Origin: Marine group II euryarchaeote REDSEA-S11_B3N4
GTDB lineage: Archaea; Thermoplasmatota; Poseidoniia; Poseidoniales; Thalassarchaeaceae
DNA length: 47,301 nucleotides
Direction: 5' to 3'
NCBI GenBank assembly: GCA_001628485.1
Contig: LURR01000002.1
Coordinates: 1 to 47,301 of the forward strand
Part shown: piece after piece, positions 32,915 to 41,564 of the stretch
Position numbering within the stretch: the stretch's first letter is position 1
Layout of the letters: each line of letters opens with the position of its first letter
Program-made: the position numbers and the translations under genes
The notes under the pieces: model-generated
Told to the model about the DNA's origin: nothing
Databases searched by the model: none
The model's input: the letters and a program-made list of their open reading frames with translations, nothing else

Positions 32915-35122
32915 TCAGTCCGTGTATTGGGCCTCTCCTGGAATTTCTTCCTTGAGGCCCTTCCTCTGCCTGATATCGCCGACTATCTTGTGGAAAAGCT
33001 CTGGAGGGACCTGGTCATATCCAGCATTCTCAGTATTCCAAACGGCTCTTCCCTGAGTTGCGGCCCTTATGTCATTTGAGAAACCGAATGATTCGGCGAC
33101 CGGCATTTTACCAATCACACATGTAACATCGTTTTCGACGGGCATATCTTCAATCACGCCTCTTCGGGTGATTAGTTGCCTGGTAATCCCTCCGGCCCAT
33201 TCAGAAGGAGCATCGATCCGGATTTTCTGGATTGGTTCGAAAAGTACCGAATCGGCCCTCAGCAAGGCGCCTTTTATTGCATTCCTTACTGCAGGAATAG
33301 TCTGGGCGGGACCCCTGTGAATGGCATCCTCATGCAACTTTGCGTCCACTAGTCTAACCAGGACTCCTGTCAGTGGCTCATCGGCTATTGGTCCCTTCTT
33401 GCAGACGTCGTTGAATGCCTCTATGATAAGTTCCCTCGTTTCATGCAGGTTCTGAATACCCTTCGTATCGTTGACGAGTACGGTGGTGGCATTTATGGCG
33501 TATATCTTCCTCATCAGATCCTTATCCATTCCAAGTTCGCCGAACTTATTGCCGACCTCCTTGGCATCCTTGGTCCTAATTGGTCCATCTCCTAAATCGC
33601 CTTCTCTCAAAGCAGCAATTACGTTCTCTGGAAGTTGCTCCACCTCCACATAGAATCTGTTGTGTCTGTTGGGGGACTTACCTTCGAAAGGCCTGCCCTT
33701 GTTATCCGCCGCTATTGACTCCCTGTAAACCACTATCGGATTACTCTGATTTACCTTGATGCCCTGTTCCTCCTCTAATCGATAAATAGTAATCTCAAGG
33801 TGAAGCTCCCCCATCCCTGAGAGTAGCGCCTCTCCAGTCTCATGGTTGGTATCTACAGATAGGGATGCATCCGACTTGGCCAAACTTCGGAGAGCTCCGA
33901 TGAATTTGGGCAGATCCTTCATTGATTTTGGTTCAATTGCCACCGTAACAACTGGTTCTGAGTAGTGCCTGATTGCCTCGAATGGGGTCTCATCCTTGTC
34001 CCTTGTAATTGTGACTCCTGCAGCTGCGCTCCTCACCCCGGTCAGTGCAGCAATGTTTCCTGCCGATACTCCTGGAACCTGGATCCTGTCACCACCTACC
34101 ATCATACTGACCTGCTGAACACGCTCGGCTTTGCCGGCTCCACTCGCCCAAACTGTCTCTCCTTGCTTTATTGTCCCAGAATACACCCTTCCGACTGCTA
34201 CCTCGCCTGCATGGGGATCCATCCAAATCTTAGTTATCATGAGGGAAAGCGGCCCGTCCGCATCGCAATTGACCATGGTCTTGCCTACTTCCGAGTCAAG
34301 ATCGCCCTGCCAGATATTCGGGATCCTATATTCCTGAGCAACCAAGGGAGATGGTAGTTTTTCAACTGCCATATCGAGTAAAACTTCGTGAACTGGTGCC
34401 TTCTTAGCTAGCTCCTTTTGTTGTTCGTTGTTACAATATTCGAAAATCTCAGGAAAGTTTACTCCGGTCTTTTGCATAAATGGGACTGTTATCCCCCAGT
34501 TGTGGTATGCAGATCCGAAAGCAACCGTTCCCTTCGCGACATCAACTTGCCAGTCGGACTTGTGCTGTTCTGGGGCAAACGTCCTAATCAGGTCGTTTAC
34601 CTTGATTATCTGCTTTTGGAACCTAGCCATCATATCCTCGGGGGTTACCTGTAGTTCGTTGATTAGTCTGTCTACCTTGTTGATGAATAGGACTGGGCGA
34701 ACTTTCTCCTTCAGAGCCTGCCGGACCACGGTCTCCGTTTGCGGCATTGCCCCCTCTACAGCGCAGGTAAGTATGATACATCCATCCACCGCCCTCATTG
34801 CCCTAGTAACGTCACCTCCGAAATCTACGTGACCAGGGGTATCAATTAGGTTGATCAGATAGTCATCGCCATCTACTCCGTGCACCATGGATGCGCTAGC
34901 AGCATTGATTGTGATGCCTCGAGCGCTTTCTTGGTCATCGAAGTCCAATACTCGTGATTTTCCTGCAAGCTCTTCTGACATCATTCCCGCTCCGGCTATC
35001 AGATTGTCGGAAAGAGTGGTCTTTCCATGGTCGATGTGGGCAGCTATAGCTAGATTTCTGATTCTTTCACGGTTGTGCATAACCTCAGTAGCGCGCTTGA
35101 TGTTGTCTTCCTTACGACCCAT
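32915..35122 (-). CDS. fusA: Elongation factor EF-2
   Basis: A 735-residue archaeal EF-2 that drives GTP-dependent ribosome translocation. G1 AHIDHGKTTLSDNL, G3 DTPGHVDFGGDVTRAM and G4 NKVDRL are intact. The diphthamide loop reads LHEDAIHRGPAQTIP, so the modifiable His is residue 602. That His is the substrate of the diphthamide pathway, whose last-step gene dph6 is disrupted at 44542. It is downstream of rps12-rps7 with a 92-base gap that includes its own TATA-like box, so it may be transcribed both with and apart from them. Confidence 0.97.
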   Translation of the reverse strand: MGRKEDNIKRATEVMHNRERIRNLAIAAHIDHGKTTLSDNLIAGAGMMSEELAGKSRVLDFDDQESARGITINAASASMVHGVDGDDYLINLIDTPGHVDFGGDVTRAMRAVDGCIILTCAVEGAMPQTETVVRQALKEKVRPVLFINKVDRLINELQVTPEDMMARFQKQIIKVNDLIRTFAPEQHKSDWQVDVAKGTVAFGSAYHNWGITVPFMQKTGVNFPEIFEYCNNEQQKELAKKAPVHEVLLDMAVEKLPSPLVAQEYRIPNIWQGDLDSEVGKTMVNCDADGPLSLMITKIWMDPHAGEVAVGRVYSGTIKQGETVWASGAGKAERVQQVSMMVGGDRIQVPGVSAGNIAALTGVRSAAAGVTITRDKDETPFEAIRHYSEPVVTVAIEPKSMKDLPKFIGALRSLAKSDASLSVDTNHETGEALLSGMGELHLEITIYRLEEEQGIKVNQSNPIVVYRESIAADNKGRPFEGKSPNRHNRFYVEVEQLPENVIAALREGDLGDGPIRTKDAKEVGNKFGELGMDKDLMRKIYAINATTVLVNDTKGIQNLHETRELIIEAFNDVCKKGPIADEPLTGVLVRLVDAKLHEDAIHRGPAQTIPAVRNAIKGALLRADSVLFEPIQKIRIDAPSEWAGGITRQLITRRGVIEDMPVENDVTCVIGKMPVAESFGFSNDIRAATQGRAVWNTENAGYDQVPPELFHKIVGDIRQRKGLKEEIPGEAQYTD

Positions 35123-35168
35123 ATCCTCACCTGATTATATTTCCGACCTGAAAACGGTTCATAAAGAC
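35123..35168 (-). promoter_or_regulatory. fusA promoter and Shine-Dalgarno site
   Basis: On the minus strand a TATA-like TCTTTATGA (about 35159-35167) lies about 25 bases before a probable start site near 35136. The ribosome-binding AGGTGA (about 35127-35132) follows, four bases before the ATG-proximal GGAT. The spacing agrees with an archaeal TATA box and a short leader. Confidence 0.45.
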
Positions 35169-35214
35169 AATTGAATGGAATTGAAGAAATTCAGAGTTGT
35201 TTCGTGGATTGATA

Positions 35215-35847
35215 TTATCGAGCAGATGCTGCTATCCTCTCCACCTCATGTCTCTTCCCCACGGCAAAGGAGTTGACGTCTCCATCTGCGGCCTTAGTGA
35301 GTTCTGAGATTATTCCCTCTGTGAGTGACTTTTTGCTCTTCATAGTTGCCGAAGCTGCACCTATTGCTAGGTTCCTCAGTGCAACATCAAGTCTCCTACT
35401 GGGAGAGGAATCGACGGCCTTTGGTTGGCTTACAGCACCAATCCTTACTCTAGTGGTCTCTTCGCATGGAGCCGCCTCTGTAATAGCGTCTATGAATTTC
35501 TGAAGTGGATTTTCTCCGCTCTTTTCGTGAATTCTGTCGAAGGCTTCGTCTAGAGACTTCGCACAGTACTGCTTCTTGCCACTATTCTTTCCAGATCTCA
35601 TGAGGTTGTTTATGAACCTCTCAGTAACTGAAAGGTCCTGTTTCCCGAACCACGCGTTCGCATGCCGTCCTCCTGTGTGGGGCGCACCGATCATCTTCAG
35701 ATTCACGTATCTGGAGATACCTGGATCGCTGCACACAACCTCACTCGCATCCCACTTGCCAAAAACCATAGTTCCAATTCCAGCAATTGGAGATTCCGGC
35801 TCCTCTGTGACAGCGGGTGCTTCTGAGATCTCGATATCCTCTTCCAT
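35215..35847 (-). CDS. rps7: 30S ribosomal protein S7
   Basis: A 210-residue archaeal S7, a primary 16S rRNA binder at the small-subunit head. SVTERFINNLMRSGKNSGKK, NPLQKFIDAITEAAP, RRLDVALRNLAIGAA and the closing FAVGKRHEVERIAASAR are typical; the acidic ~25-residue N-terminal extension is common in archaea. ATG 35847 is chosen because the S12 stop codon overlaps a TGAGGT ribosome-binding site located eight bases before it; longer frames would run into S12. It is co-transcribed with rps12. Confidence 0.96.
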   Translation of the reverse strand: MEEDIEISEAPAVTEEPESPIAGIGTMVFGKWDASEVVCSDPGISRYVNLKMIGAPHTGGRHANAWFGKQDLSVTERFINNLMRSGKNSGKKQYCAKSLDEAFDRIHEKSGENPLQKFIDAITEAAPCEETTRVRIGAVSQPKAVDSSPSRRLDVALRNLAIGAASATMKSKKSLTEGIISELTKAADGDVNSFAVGKRHEVERIAASAR

Positions 35848-35854
35848 TAGAAAT

Positions 35855-35860
35855 ACCTCA
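35855..35860 (-). promoter_or_regulatory. S7 ribosome-binding site overlapping the S12 stop
   Basis: Minus-strand TGAGGT contains the rps12 TGA stop and supplies the GAGGT match to 16S rRNA for rps7. This couples the two genes in translation and fixes the S7 start. Confidence 0.6.
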
Positions 35861-36298
35861 GCGCACTGGCTTCTCCTTTCTTCCTCTGACCATCTCATCA
35901 AGAGATACCCCATTTACCTTGATTACTTTGTATCTAACACCTGGGAGGTCGCCGTAGGATCTACCCTTGCTGCCCCCAATTCCCTCAACCATAACCTCGT
36001 CGTGCTCGTCTATGAATGAAATTGCCCCATCCCCGGGCGCAAACGCAGTTAGGCGGTTTCCAGTTCGAATAAGACTGATTTTCACTGCCTTCCTAATTGC
36101 TGAGTTTGGTTGTTTGGCCTCGAATCCTACTTTCTCAATAACTATCCCCTTGGCTTGGGGGCTTCCTCTTAGGGGGTCGTGCTTCAGAACTCCTCCCTGT
36201 TTTCTCTTAGCCTGCCTATTCCTAAACTTCCTCTCCTTCCACCTGTATCTCTTACGATCAGATTTCATTTTAGAACCGGAGAAAAGGCCTCGTCCCAA
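35858..36298 (-). CDS. rps12: 30S ribosomal protein S12
   Basis: Archaeal S12, part of the decoding centre. [18 protein letters not shown], the loop [14 protein letters not shown] and the C-terminal [16 protein letters not shown] with GRKEKPVR are diagnostic. TTG 36298 is chosen as start: it gives [20 protein letters not shown], matching the archaeal N-terminus (GKGLFAGRKL), and GAGGTG sits six bases upstream. That makes 146 residues, the family length. Starting at the internal ATG 36268 would lose a conserved segment. It is the first gene of an rps12-rps7-(fusA) unit. Confidence 0.95.
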   Translation of the reverse strand: MGRGLFSGSKMKSDRKRYRWKERKFRNRQAKRKQGGVLKHDPLRGSPQAKGIVIEKVGFEAKQPNSAIRKAVKISLIRTGNRLTAFAPGDGAISFIDEHDEVMVEGIGGSKGRSYGDLPGVRYKVIKVNGVSLDEMVRGRKEKPVR

Positions 36299-36304
36299 AT
36301 AATG

Positions 36305-36347
36305 CACCTCAAAATGACGACTTGGCGACCTGCAGTCCATTTATGAT
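36305..36347 (-). promoter_or_regulatory. rps12 TATA-like box and Shine-Dalgarno site
   Basis: Minus-strand ATCATAAATGG (36337-36347) is a TATA-like element about 40 bases before the TTG start. GAGGTG (36305-36310) is the ribosome-binding site, spaced six bases from TTG 36298. The layout matches that seen for fusA. Confidence 0.45.
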
Positions 36348-36434
36348 ACTGACGGGTAACGGGTGATTAATATCGGCCCTAGTTACATCAATAGGAGCCG
36401 AACATTCAAGCGGCTTGGTAGTCCGGAGTAAAAC

Positions 36435-37706
36435 ATGGGATTCAGGGATCTGGTTGATGGAATTCGGACGGTTAAAGACCCAGTTAGTGTGAACTATGAC
36501 ATGAAAATTGCTTCTGAGTCTTCAGGCAACGAGCCTCTGCTTTTCAGTGAAATCATAGAATCTCCTGGGCAAAGAGCAGTTACTAACATACTTACTCGAC
36601 ATAGGCTCTGTGAGGCATTCAATGTTGAGCCTGGAGAATTAATCGATATACTGTCATGGGCCATGGAGAACCCCTCCGATACTGTTCTGGTAGGGGTAGA
36701 TTCAGCTCCAGTATTGGAAAACAAGATGGAGCATACTGACATATCCGTACTTCCAATACCCTGGCACTACAGGGAGGACGGTGGCAGATACCAGTCTTCG
36801 TCAATTATCGTTGCCCAATATGGAGGGCAAAGGAATACCTCATTTCACAGGCAACTCTTGAAAGGGCCGGATAGGACCACTGTAAGGCTGGTCCCCCGGC
36901 ATCTCCGAACAATGGCAGATCAGGCCTTTGAGAACAATGAGGATGTCCCCATTGTAGTTGTAAATGGTCCTGATCCATTGGTTTTACTTGCAGCGGCAAT
37001 GTCATTCAACGAGCCGATAGATGAATTAAGAGTGGCTTCTGCTTTACATGAGCGGTTGTACGGCGCTAAATTGGGACTGGTGGAGTTACCAAATGGGGTT
37101 CAAGTTCCAGCAGATTCTGAATATGCCATGGAGGCAAGGATTACCACGAAACTGGATGATGAGGGGCCATATGTAGACATTACAGGGACCGTCGACGACA
37201 TCAGACAAGAGCCAGTAATCGAATATGACTCAATATACCACAGGAAAGAGCCGATATTCCATGCATTGATTCCGGCGGGAGTGGAACACATGACTTTGAT
37301 GGGAATGCCCAGAGCTCCAACCATCAAGACAGCCGTCTCAGAAGTAGTAACCTGCACGGATGTTTACCTAACAGACGGGGGGAGTGGTTGGCTCTCTTCT
37401 GTGGTTCAAATCATTCCTGAGAATTCTGGCGATAGCATGAGGGCCATACGAGCAGCACTTGACGGCCACAAGTCGATGAAACAAGTAATCGTAGTTGATA
37501 CAGATATCGACGTAACCAATTCAACCAGAGTTGAGTGGGCCCTGATGACCAGGTGGCAGCCAGACAAGGATACGCTAATCCTATCAGACCAAAAGGGATC
37601 TAGTTTGGATCCGAGCCGTTCTCCAGATGGTACTACTAGCAAGATTGGTTTTGACGCTACGATTGAGCCCGGTGCCGACAAAACCCCGTTCGAATCTGTA
37701 CTGTGA
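36435..37706 (+). CDS. UbiD-family decarboxylase, candidate anhydromevalonate phosphate decarboxylase
   Basis: A 423-residue member of the prenylated-FMN UbiD family. The MGFRDLVDGI start, SSIIVAQYGGQRNTSFHRQ, VVNGPDPLVLLAAAMSF, LHERLYGAKLGLVELPNGVQ VPADSEY-type segment with EARITTKLDDEGPYVDITG (the region of the catalytic Glu residues) and KQVIVVDTDIDV are family landmarks. In archaea the enzyme of this size decarboxylates trans-anhydromevalonate 5-phosphate to isopentenyl phosphate, which isopentenyl phosphate kinase (encoded at 30396) then uses. Aromatic-acid decarboxylase cannot be excluded. GGAG at 36425 precedes ATG 36435. It diverges from rps12. Confidence 0.85.
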   Translation: MGFRDLVDGIRTVKDPVSVNYDMKIASESSGNEPLLFSEIIESPGQRAVTNILTRHRLCEAFNVEPGELIDILSWAMENPSDTVLVGVDSAPVLENKMEHTDISVLPIPWHYREDGGRYQSSSIIVAQYGGQRNTSFHRQLLKGPDRTTVRLVPRHLRTMADQAFENNEDVPIVVVNGPDPLVLLAAAMSFNEPIDELRVASALHERLYGAKLGLVELPNGVQVPADSEYAMEARITTKLDDEGPYVDITGTVDDIRQEPVIEYDSIYHRKEPIFHALIPAGVEHMTLMGMPRAPTIKTAVSEVVTCTDVYLTDGGSGWLSSVVQIIPENSGDSMRAIRAALDGHKSMKQVIVVDTDIDVTNSTRVEWALMTRWQPDKDTLILSDQKGSSLDPSRSPDGTTSKIGFDATIEPGADKTPFESVL

Positions 37707-37715
37707 GTAATCAAG

Positions 37716-38687
37716 ATGGAAGAAGATCGTACGCTTTCTGAGTCCCTCCAGCATCCTCGTAGGAGTCTTGGTAACAGATATAGAAGCCAAGCTGAGAAGT
37801 TCCTCAAACTAGGCAACGATGCGGGCAATCTATCTTGGGCCGAGCAGAGTGCTAAACAGAGTGTCCTACATGACTTCACGAATGAAGAAAACTGGAGGGT
37901 TTTGATTCGGATCAAGGTTCTGATGGAGGACTCGGAGGGATCCAGATCGGTGTTATCGGACCTATTTTCTGTTCTGGGCAGGGACCCAGAACTTATGTCT
38001 CAACTATCTGGGATAGACATCATATCATCGTGCGAGGACCTACTAGAGGGGGCTTTCTTATCAGACCCTCTGGATCCGGACAAGTGGTGGTCTGGGATCT
38101 GCGATAAACCAGAGGAATTGCAAGGATTCGTAGAAAGACTCCGTACTCTCGATGTTTCTGATCAGAGATCGAATATACTGTACTCAAGAAGGCTTGAGAG
38201 AGTAAGAGAAGGAGGCTACGAGGATGAGTTCCTGGAGCTATCAAGGATTCTCCTATCCCAAAGGCCGACAAATCATGAATCATGGGAACAACTGGGAAAG
38301 TTGTATGAGAGAAGGAAAGAATATGATGAGGCATGGCTTTGCTATGACCAAGCCAATGTCGTTTACCCTAGATCCTCTGCTAGGGAGGGGTTCAGAGAAA
38401 GGATGGAGGCGAGAGTAGGCGGATCTGCTGAACAACCTTGGAGAGAGCCGTCAATTACCGACAGATCGCAATTCCTTAGTCGTCTTGGTCGACTATCTAG
38501 AAAGGAAGCTCATGATGATGTAAGGCCACCCAGTGATGTGGAGAATCTAGAATTATCAGATTTAGAGGATCTTAGACAACAAGGAAGGGATACTGAGGCC
38601 TTCTTCCTAGCAAGAAGGATGGCTGCACAAGGAGTTGAGGGGGCGAAAGAATTGGTAACAGAGATTTTGGGTGATTTAGATGGATGA
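37716..38687 (+). CDS. TPR-like repeat protein, unknown function
   Basis: A 323-residue helical protein without signal peptide. ESWEQLGKLYERRKEYDEAW and LCYDQANVVYPRSS fit a tetratricopeptide unit, and the N-terminal part (AEKFLKLGNDAGNLSWAEQS) resembles another. The C-terminus includes SDLEDLRQQGRDTEAFFLAR. It probably mediates protein contacts. It begins 9 bases after the decarboxylase stop and overlaps the following Nudix gene by 8 bases, so the three form a likely operon. Confidence 0.75.
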   Translation: MEEDRTLSESLQHPRRSLGNRYRSQAEKFLKLGNDAGNLSWAEQSAKQSVLHDFTNEENWRVLIRIKVLMEDSEGSRSVLSDLFSVLGRDPELMSQLSGIDIISSCEDLLEGAFLSDPLDPDKWWSGICDKPEELQGFVERLRTLDVSDQRSNILYSRRLERVREGGYEDEFLELSRILLSQRPTNHESWEQLGKLYERRKEYDEAWLCYDQANVVYPRSSAREGFRERMEARVGGSAEQPWREPSITDRSQFLSRLGRLSRKEAHDDVRPPSDVENLELSDLEDLRQQGRDTEAFFLARRMAAQGVEGAKELVTEILGDLDG

Positions 38688-39075
38688 AAAGAGGTTCGTC
38701 GTGGTCTTGGCCCTGCCCATGGATATTGACGATACCTGGATTATGGTGAAGAACAAGAGTAGGGGTTGGGAATTTCCTGGAGGTCAATTGGAAAAAGGCG
38801 AATTACCGGAGGAAGCAGCACTTAGGGAGTTGTATGAGGAGACTGGCATCCTCGGTACCGCAAAGTCCGTTGAGGAGGATTTGATACCTGGAGGCTATGT
38901 TGTTCTAGTAAGAGTAGAAAGAGAGGTTAGCCCAGATCCGTGGATTTCTTCAGACGATTCAATCGAGGAGGTAGGATGGTGTCTTCAAATTCCTGAGTCC
39001 TCTGCATGGGGTAGAGAGGAAGTACAGTCAGTTATCGATCATGATTGGAGGGCTTCAAGAAGTCTTGAGTCCTGA
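38680..39075 (+). CDS. Nudix hydrolase, MutT-like
   Basis: A 131-residue cytoplasmic Nudix protein. The box GQLEKGELPEEAALRELYEE-TGI is complete, preceded by SRGWEFPGG. Substrate preference cannot be read. It starts inside the last bases of the TPR-like gene (ATGGATGA overlap) and its 3' end overlaps the convergent gene at 39039 by 37 bases. That overlap is unusually long for this window but both frames look coding. Confidence 0.88.
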   Translation: MDEKRFVVVLALPMDIDDTWIMVKNKSRGWEFPGGQLEKGELPEEAALRELYEETGILGTAKSVEEDLIPGGYVVLVRVEREVSPDPWISSDDSIEEVGWCLQIPESSAWGREEVQSVIDHDWRASRSLES

Positions 39076-39878
39076 ATTTCATGGCTTCTCTTCTCTATCT
39101 CTGACTTCCATTTTGGTTCGTGAATTGCCTCGCTTGCGTCAAGTACCAATCCAAGATCGTCCCGCTGTGTACCAGAGACGTCGACTAGGGCCAGTGAGAG
39201 TATAAGTTCGACACATTCCCTGATGTCATTCGGATTCGAGGGAACTGTTGTCATTCCTGGACTATCTCGCGGTTTTGCATCGACTATTCGCTCATCCATC
39301 ATTGGTGAGTCTTCCTCAATCTCATCCAATGCTATGTCGAGCCATTCGATAGCGCAGACTACTGATTCGGCAGGCATTTCAACAGAGGATAGGCGCCTCA
39401 TTGCTATCCATAGGTGCCTCATTGCTGGCTCTAGGTCCCCTATTGAAGCGAGTATCCTCCCGGATTCCAATCTCGATAGGCCTATTATGTCTGAGGGGTG
39501 CCCCCTGTCTGAGGAGATGTCGGAAAGGGTGACCAAGGACATCATGTGCTCACCTTGATTTCGATGCCATGCTGCTAGATTCAGTAACGATACTCCGTGA
39601 AGAGGGGAGCCCGGGGCTACTGATGCTAGGCGATCTACACACCATCTCAGTTCTTGGCCTAGTTCATTATTTTCCATCTCCCCGAGTAGCGCTCTCTCCA
39701 TCCTAATCCAAGCTTCTGTCTCGAAATCACGTTGATCCAATAGTCTTGATTGGGCTAGGATATCGTCACTCAGCTTCAGGGCCTCTTCTTTTTTTCCCTC
39801 TGAGAGAAGGGACTTGAAAAGAAGGGAGTCGGCAGAGGGGCTTTTTTCATCCGATTGGGGTCTTGTCAAGAGTTTCAC
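39039..39878 (-). CDS. Helical TPR-like protein, unknown function
   Basis: A 279-residue soluble protein. SLLFKSLLSEGKKEEALKL, GVSLLNLAAWHRNQGEHMMS and SGRILASIGDLEPAMRHLW follow a loose TPR pattern. It starts at GTG 39878, overlapping the prefoldin beta stop (GTGA), so it is coupled to the end of the exosome-prefoldin operon. The function is unknown. Confidence 0.7.
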   Translation of the reverse strand: MKLLTRPQSDEKSPSADSLLFKSLLSEGKKEEALKLSDDILAQSRLLDQRDFETEAWIRMERALLGEMENNELGQELRWCVDRLASVAPGSPLHGVSLLNLAAWHRNQGEHMMSLVTLSDISSDRGHPSDIIGLSRLESGRILASIGDLEPAMRHLWIAMRRLSSVEMPAESVVCAIEWLDIALDEIEEDSPMMDERIVDAKPRDSPGMTTVPSNPNDIRECVELILSLALVDVSGTQRDDLGLVLDASEAIHEPKWKSEIEKRSHEIQDSRLLEALQS

Positions 39879-40219
39879 TCCATCTCGAATTGTTCGGCCA
39901 TTTCTTCGTACTTTTCCCTGATGCTTTCTTCCCTCTCCGCTAATCTGGCTAAGTGTTCCGTTAGTGCCTTTTCTGCGGACTTTAGTTCTTCGAGGAGTGA
40001 ATCTCTATCATCCACTTCCAGAAGTATGTTGCCGAGGGAGCGGTATACAGGCTTAGCTGGATCTTGTGCCGAAAGTGACTCTATTGTGATGCCATATTCT
40101 GAACACTGTGAGGAAATGGACTGTATCTGTCCTCTCAGGGCTTGTAGCTCCCTGGCTAGGGCCTGAATATCCTCTGTGGAAGGCCTGGTACTAATTTCTA
40201 TCACCTCTTGTAGCTTCAA
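39875..40219 (-). CDS. pfdB: Prefoldin beta subunit
   Basis: A 114-residue protein made of two long coiled-coil helices (about 15-45 and 75-112) joined by the beta-hairpin region AKPVYRSLGNILLEV, typical of prefoldin beta, which hands unfolded proteins to the chaperonin. It starts at TTG 40219 or GTG 40204; either overlaps the Pcc1-like gene. Gene order L37Ae-Pcc1-prefoldin beta is conserved in archaea and supports the call. Confidence 0.85.
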   Translation of the reverse strand: MKLQEVIEISTRPSTEDIQALARELQALRGQIQSISSQCSEYGITIESLSAQDPAKPVYRSLGNILLEVDDRDSLLEELKSAEKALTEHLARLAEREESIREKYEEMAEQFEME

Positions 40220-40430
40220 GGGACCTATCAGAGGCTATGAGGGCTCTCATTATTGAGTTCCACCTTGCTCTGGCATCATTGAACGAATCGGAATGAAGGG
40301 ATACTGAAAGTTCCCCGTCTTCGCTAACAAATTGGGCCTCTGTAACTAGTGAAGATGAGAGGGAGCGTGTGTCACTATGCTCCAAAGTCAGTTTGAGTGA
40401 AACCGAGTCATTCCTCTTCTGTTCCTTCAT
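40191..40430 (-). CDS. Pcc1-like KEOPS subunit
   Basis: A 79-residue protein. SLKLTLEHSDTRSLSSSLV, GELSVSLHSDSFNDARARWN and SIMRALIASDRSL follow the Pcc1 pattern (strand, strand, helix with conserved Arg-Ala and Asn). Pcc1 is the dimerising subunit of the KEOPS tRNA t6A complex. The position between L37Ae and prefoldin beta is where archaea often encode it. ATG 40430 overlaps the L37Ae end by 23 bases; ATG 40460 is a longer option. Confidence 0.65.
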   Translation of the reverse strand: MKEQKRNDSVSLKLTLEHSDTRSLSSSLVTEAQFVSEDGELSVSLHSDSFNDARARWNSIMRALIASDRSLEATRGDRN

Positions 40431-40776
40431 CTGTCTCTCTCTCGGATATTTTTCTTTCAAATTCCAAAGCTGCCTGTTGTGCTATAACGGTCATATCTGT
40501 TGCAGTTGCGCCCTCTAGTGATCTCCTAACTATCCTCTTGTTGGCATCGCTAGCTCTAGTATAAGGCTCCCAGACTCCGCCAGAGAATGTGTAACCACAC
40601 TTTCTGCATTCCCAAATTCCTGCGGACTTCCTACGTACCTTGCGATAGTGGCAGCTCGGACAAGTGTACACTCTAGATTTCTTCGAGATTGCTGAACCGG
40701 CCCTTCTCCTAACGCTAACACCGTACCTAGCTCCAAATCGAGCAGTTGCGCCAGCCTTCTGAGTCCTCTTTGCCAT
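40408..40776 (-). CDS. rpl37ae: 50S ribosomal protein L37Ae
   Basis: A 122-residue protein with zinc ribbon CPSCHYRKVRRKSAGIWECR-KC (CX2C and CX2C) after the basic N-terminus AKRTQKAGATARFGARYG. GYTFSGGVWEPYT follows. The acidic, helical C-terminal ~45 residues extend beyond the usual ~90-residue archaeal protein. It sits nine bases after the Rrp42 stop on the same strand. Confidence 0.93.
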   Translation of the reverse strand: MAKRTQKAGATARFGARYGVSVRRRAGSAISKKSRVYTCPSCHYRKVRRKSAGIWECRKCGYTFSGGVWEPYTRASDANKRIVRRSLEGATATDMTVIAQQAALEFERKISERETDEGTEEE

Positions 40777-40784
40777 AATATAAC

Positions 40785-41564
40785 CTACAATTCATCGACT
40801 ATTTTTCTTAGTTTCTCTGTCCTTTCTATGGCATTATCCATGATTTCAGTGAACTCGTCCGCTGAGAAAATTCCCTTTAGACCCTTCTGTAGGGAGTGGA
40901 CGTTGTTATCGTCTCCGAGAGTGATGTGGATGCGCTCGTCACCTCCAAGCTCTTCTCTGGCAGTAGCGTCGAATACGAATCTACCCCCGACCCTGTGATA
41001 GGAGCACATTATCGGAGTTTTGGAAACTGACAATTGATAGTCCTCTCCGACCTCGAATCTCTCCGCAGGTACAGTAGCGTTCCTAAGAGCGACAATACCT
41101 GCCAATGCAAACGCGTCGAACAGGTTGCCATCGTCAGAGATGGCAAACAGGTCTAGAATGACCTGCCAAGCCTTTTCTCCGGGAATGATACACAGTGAGT
41201 CGACATCTATGCACCCGGACTCTCTAATACCCCTGTCAACAACCCTTCCGAGTTCTATGGACTCTGGACTGGGTGGGCCAGATTCCCAGTTCCTTCCTGC
41301 TACTGGTCTGACTTCTGCTGAGCACATCAGTCCACCCTGGTTGGGGCGGTCTGGATAAGGAGTCATAATTTGGAACTTGACCCCGGCTAATACGATGGTG
41401 TCCCCCATCCTTACTCGTGCTGAACCCTCTGCTCTGGGAAGTATTGAGTGTTGAACCTCAAGCTCCCTCCCTTCCCATCTTCCCCTACCATCTATCCTGG
41501 CATCTCTTTCTGCGAGATCGGAAAGGTGTGACCTGAGGAGTTTTGGCACTATTGGGATTGTCAT
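40785..41564 (-). CDS. rrp42: Exosome subunit Rrp42
   Basis: A non-catalytic RNase PH-fold subunit of the archaeal exosome hexamer. The 259-residue protein shows the family N-terminus RIDGRGRWEGRELEVQ, GSARVRMGDTIVLAGVKFQI, SGCIDVDSLCIIPGEKAW and DGNLFDAFALAGIVAL. The catalytic Asp pair of Rrp41 is not present, as expected. ATG 41564 overlaps the Rrp41 stop by 4 bases (ATGA). Confidence 0.95.
   Translation of the reverse strand: MTIPIVPKLLRSHLSDLAERDARIDGRGRWEGRELEVQHSILPRAEGSARVRMGDTIVLAGVKFQIMTPYPDRPNQGGLMCSAEVRPVAGRNWESGPPSPESIELGRVVDRGIRESGCIDVDSLCIIPGEKAWQVILDLFAISDDGNLFDAFALAGIVALRNATVPAERFEVGEDYQLSVSKTPIMCSYHRVGGRFVFDATAREELGGDERIHITLGDDNNVHSLQKGLKGIFSADEFTEIMDNAIERTEKLRKIVDEL

Noticed and set aside
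38680-39878. The 37-base overlap between the convergent Nudix and TPR-like genes as a sign that one is false
   Set aside because: The Nudix box and the TPR-like pattern with its GTGA coupling to prefoldin both support real genes; only the 3' ends overlap.
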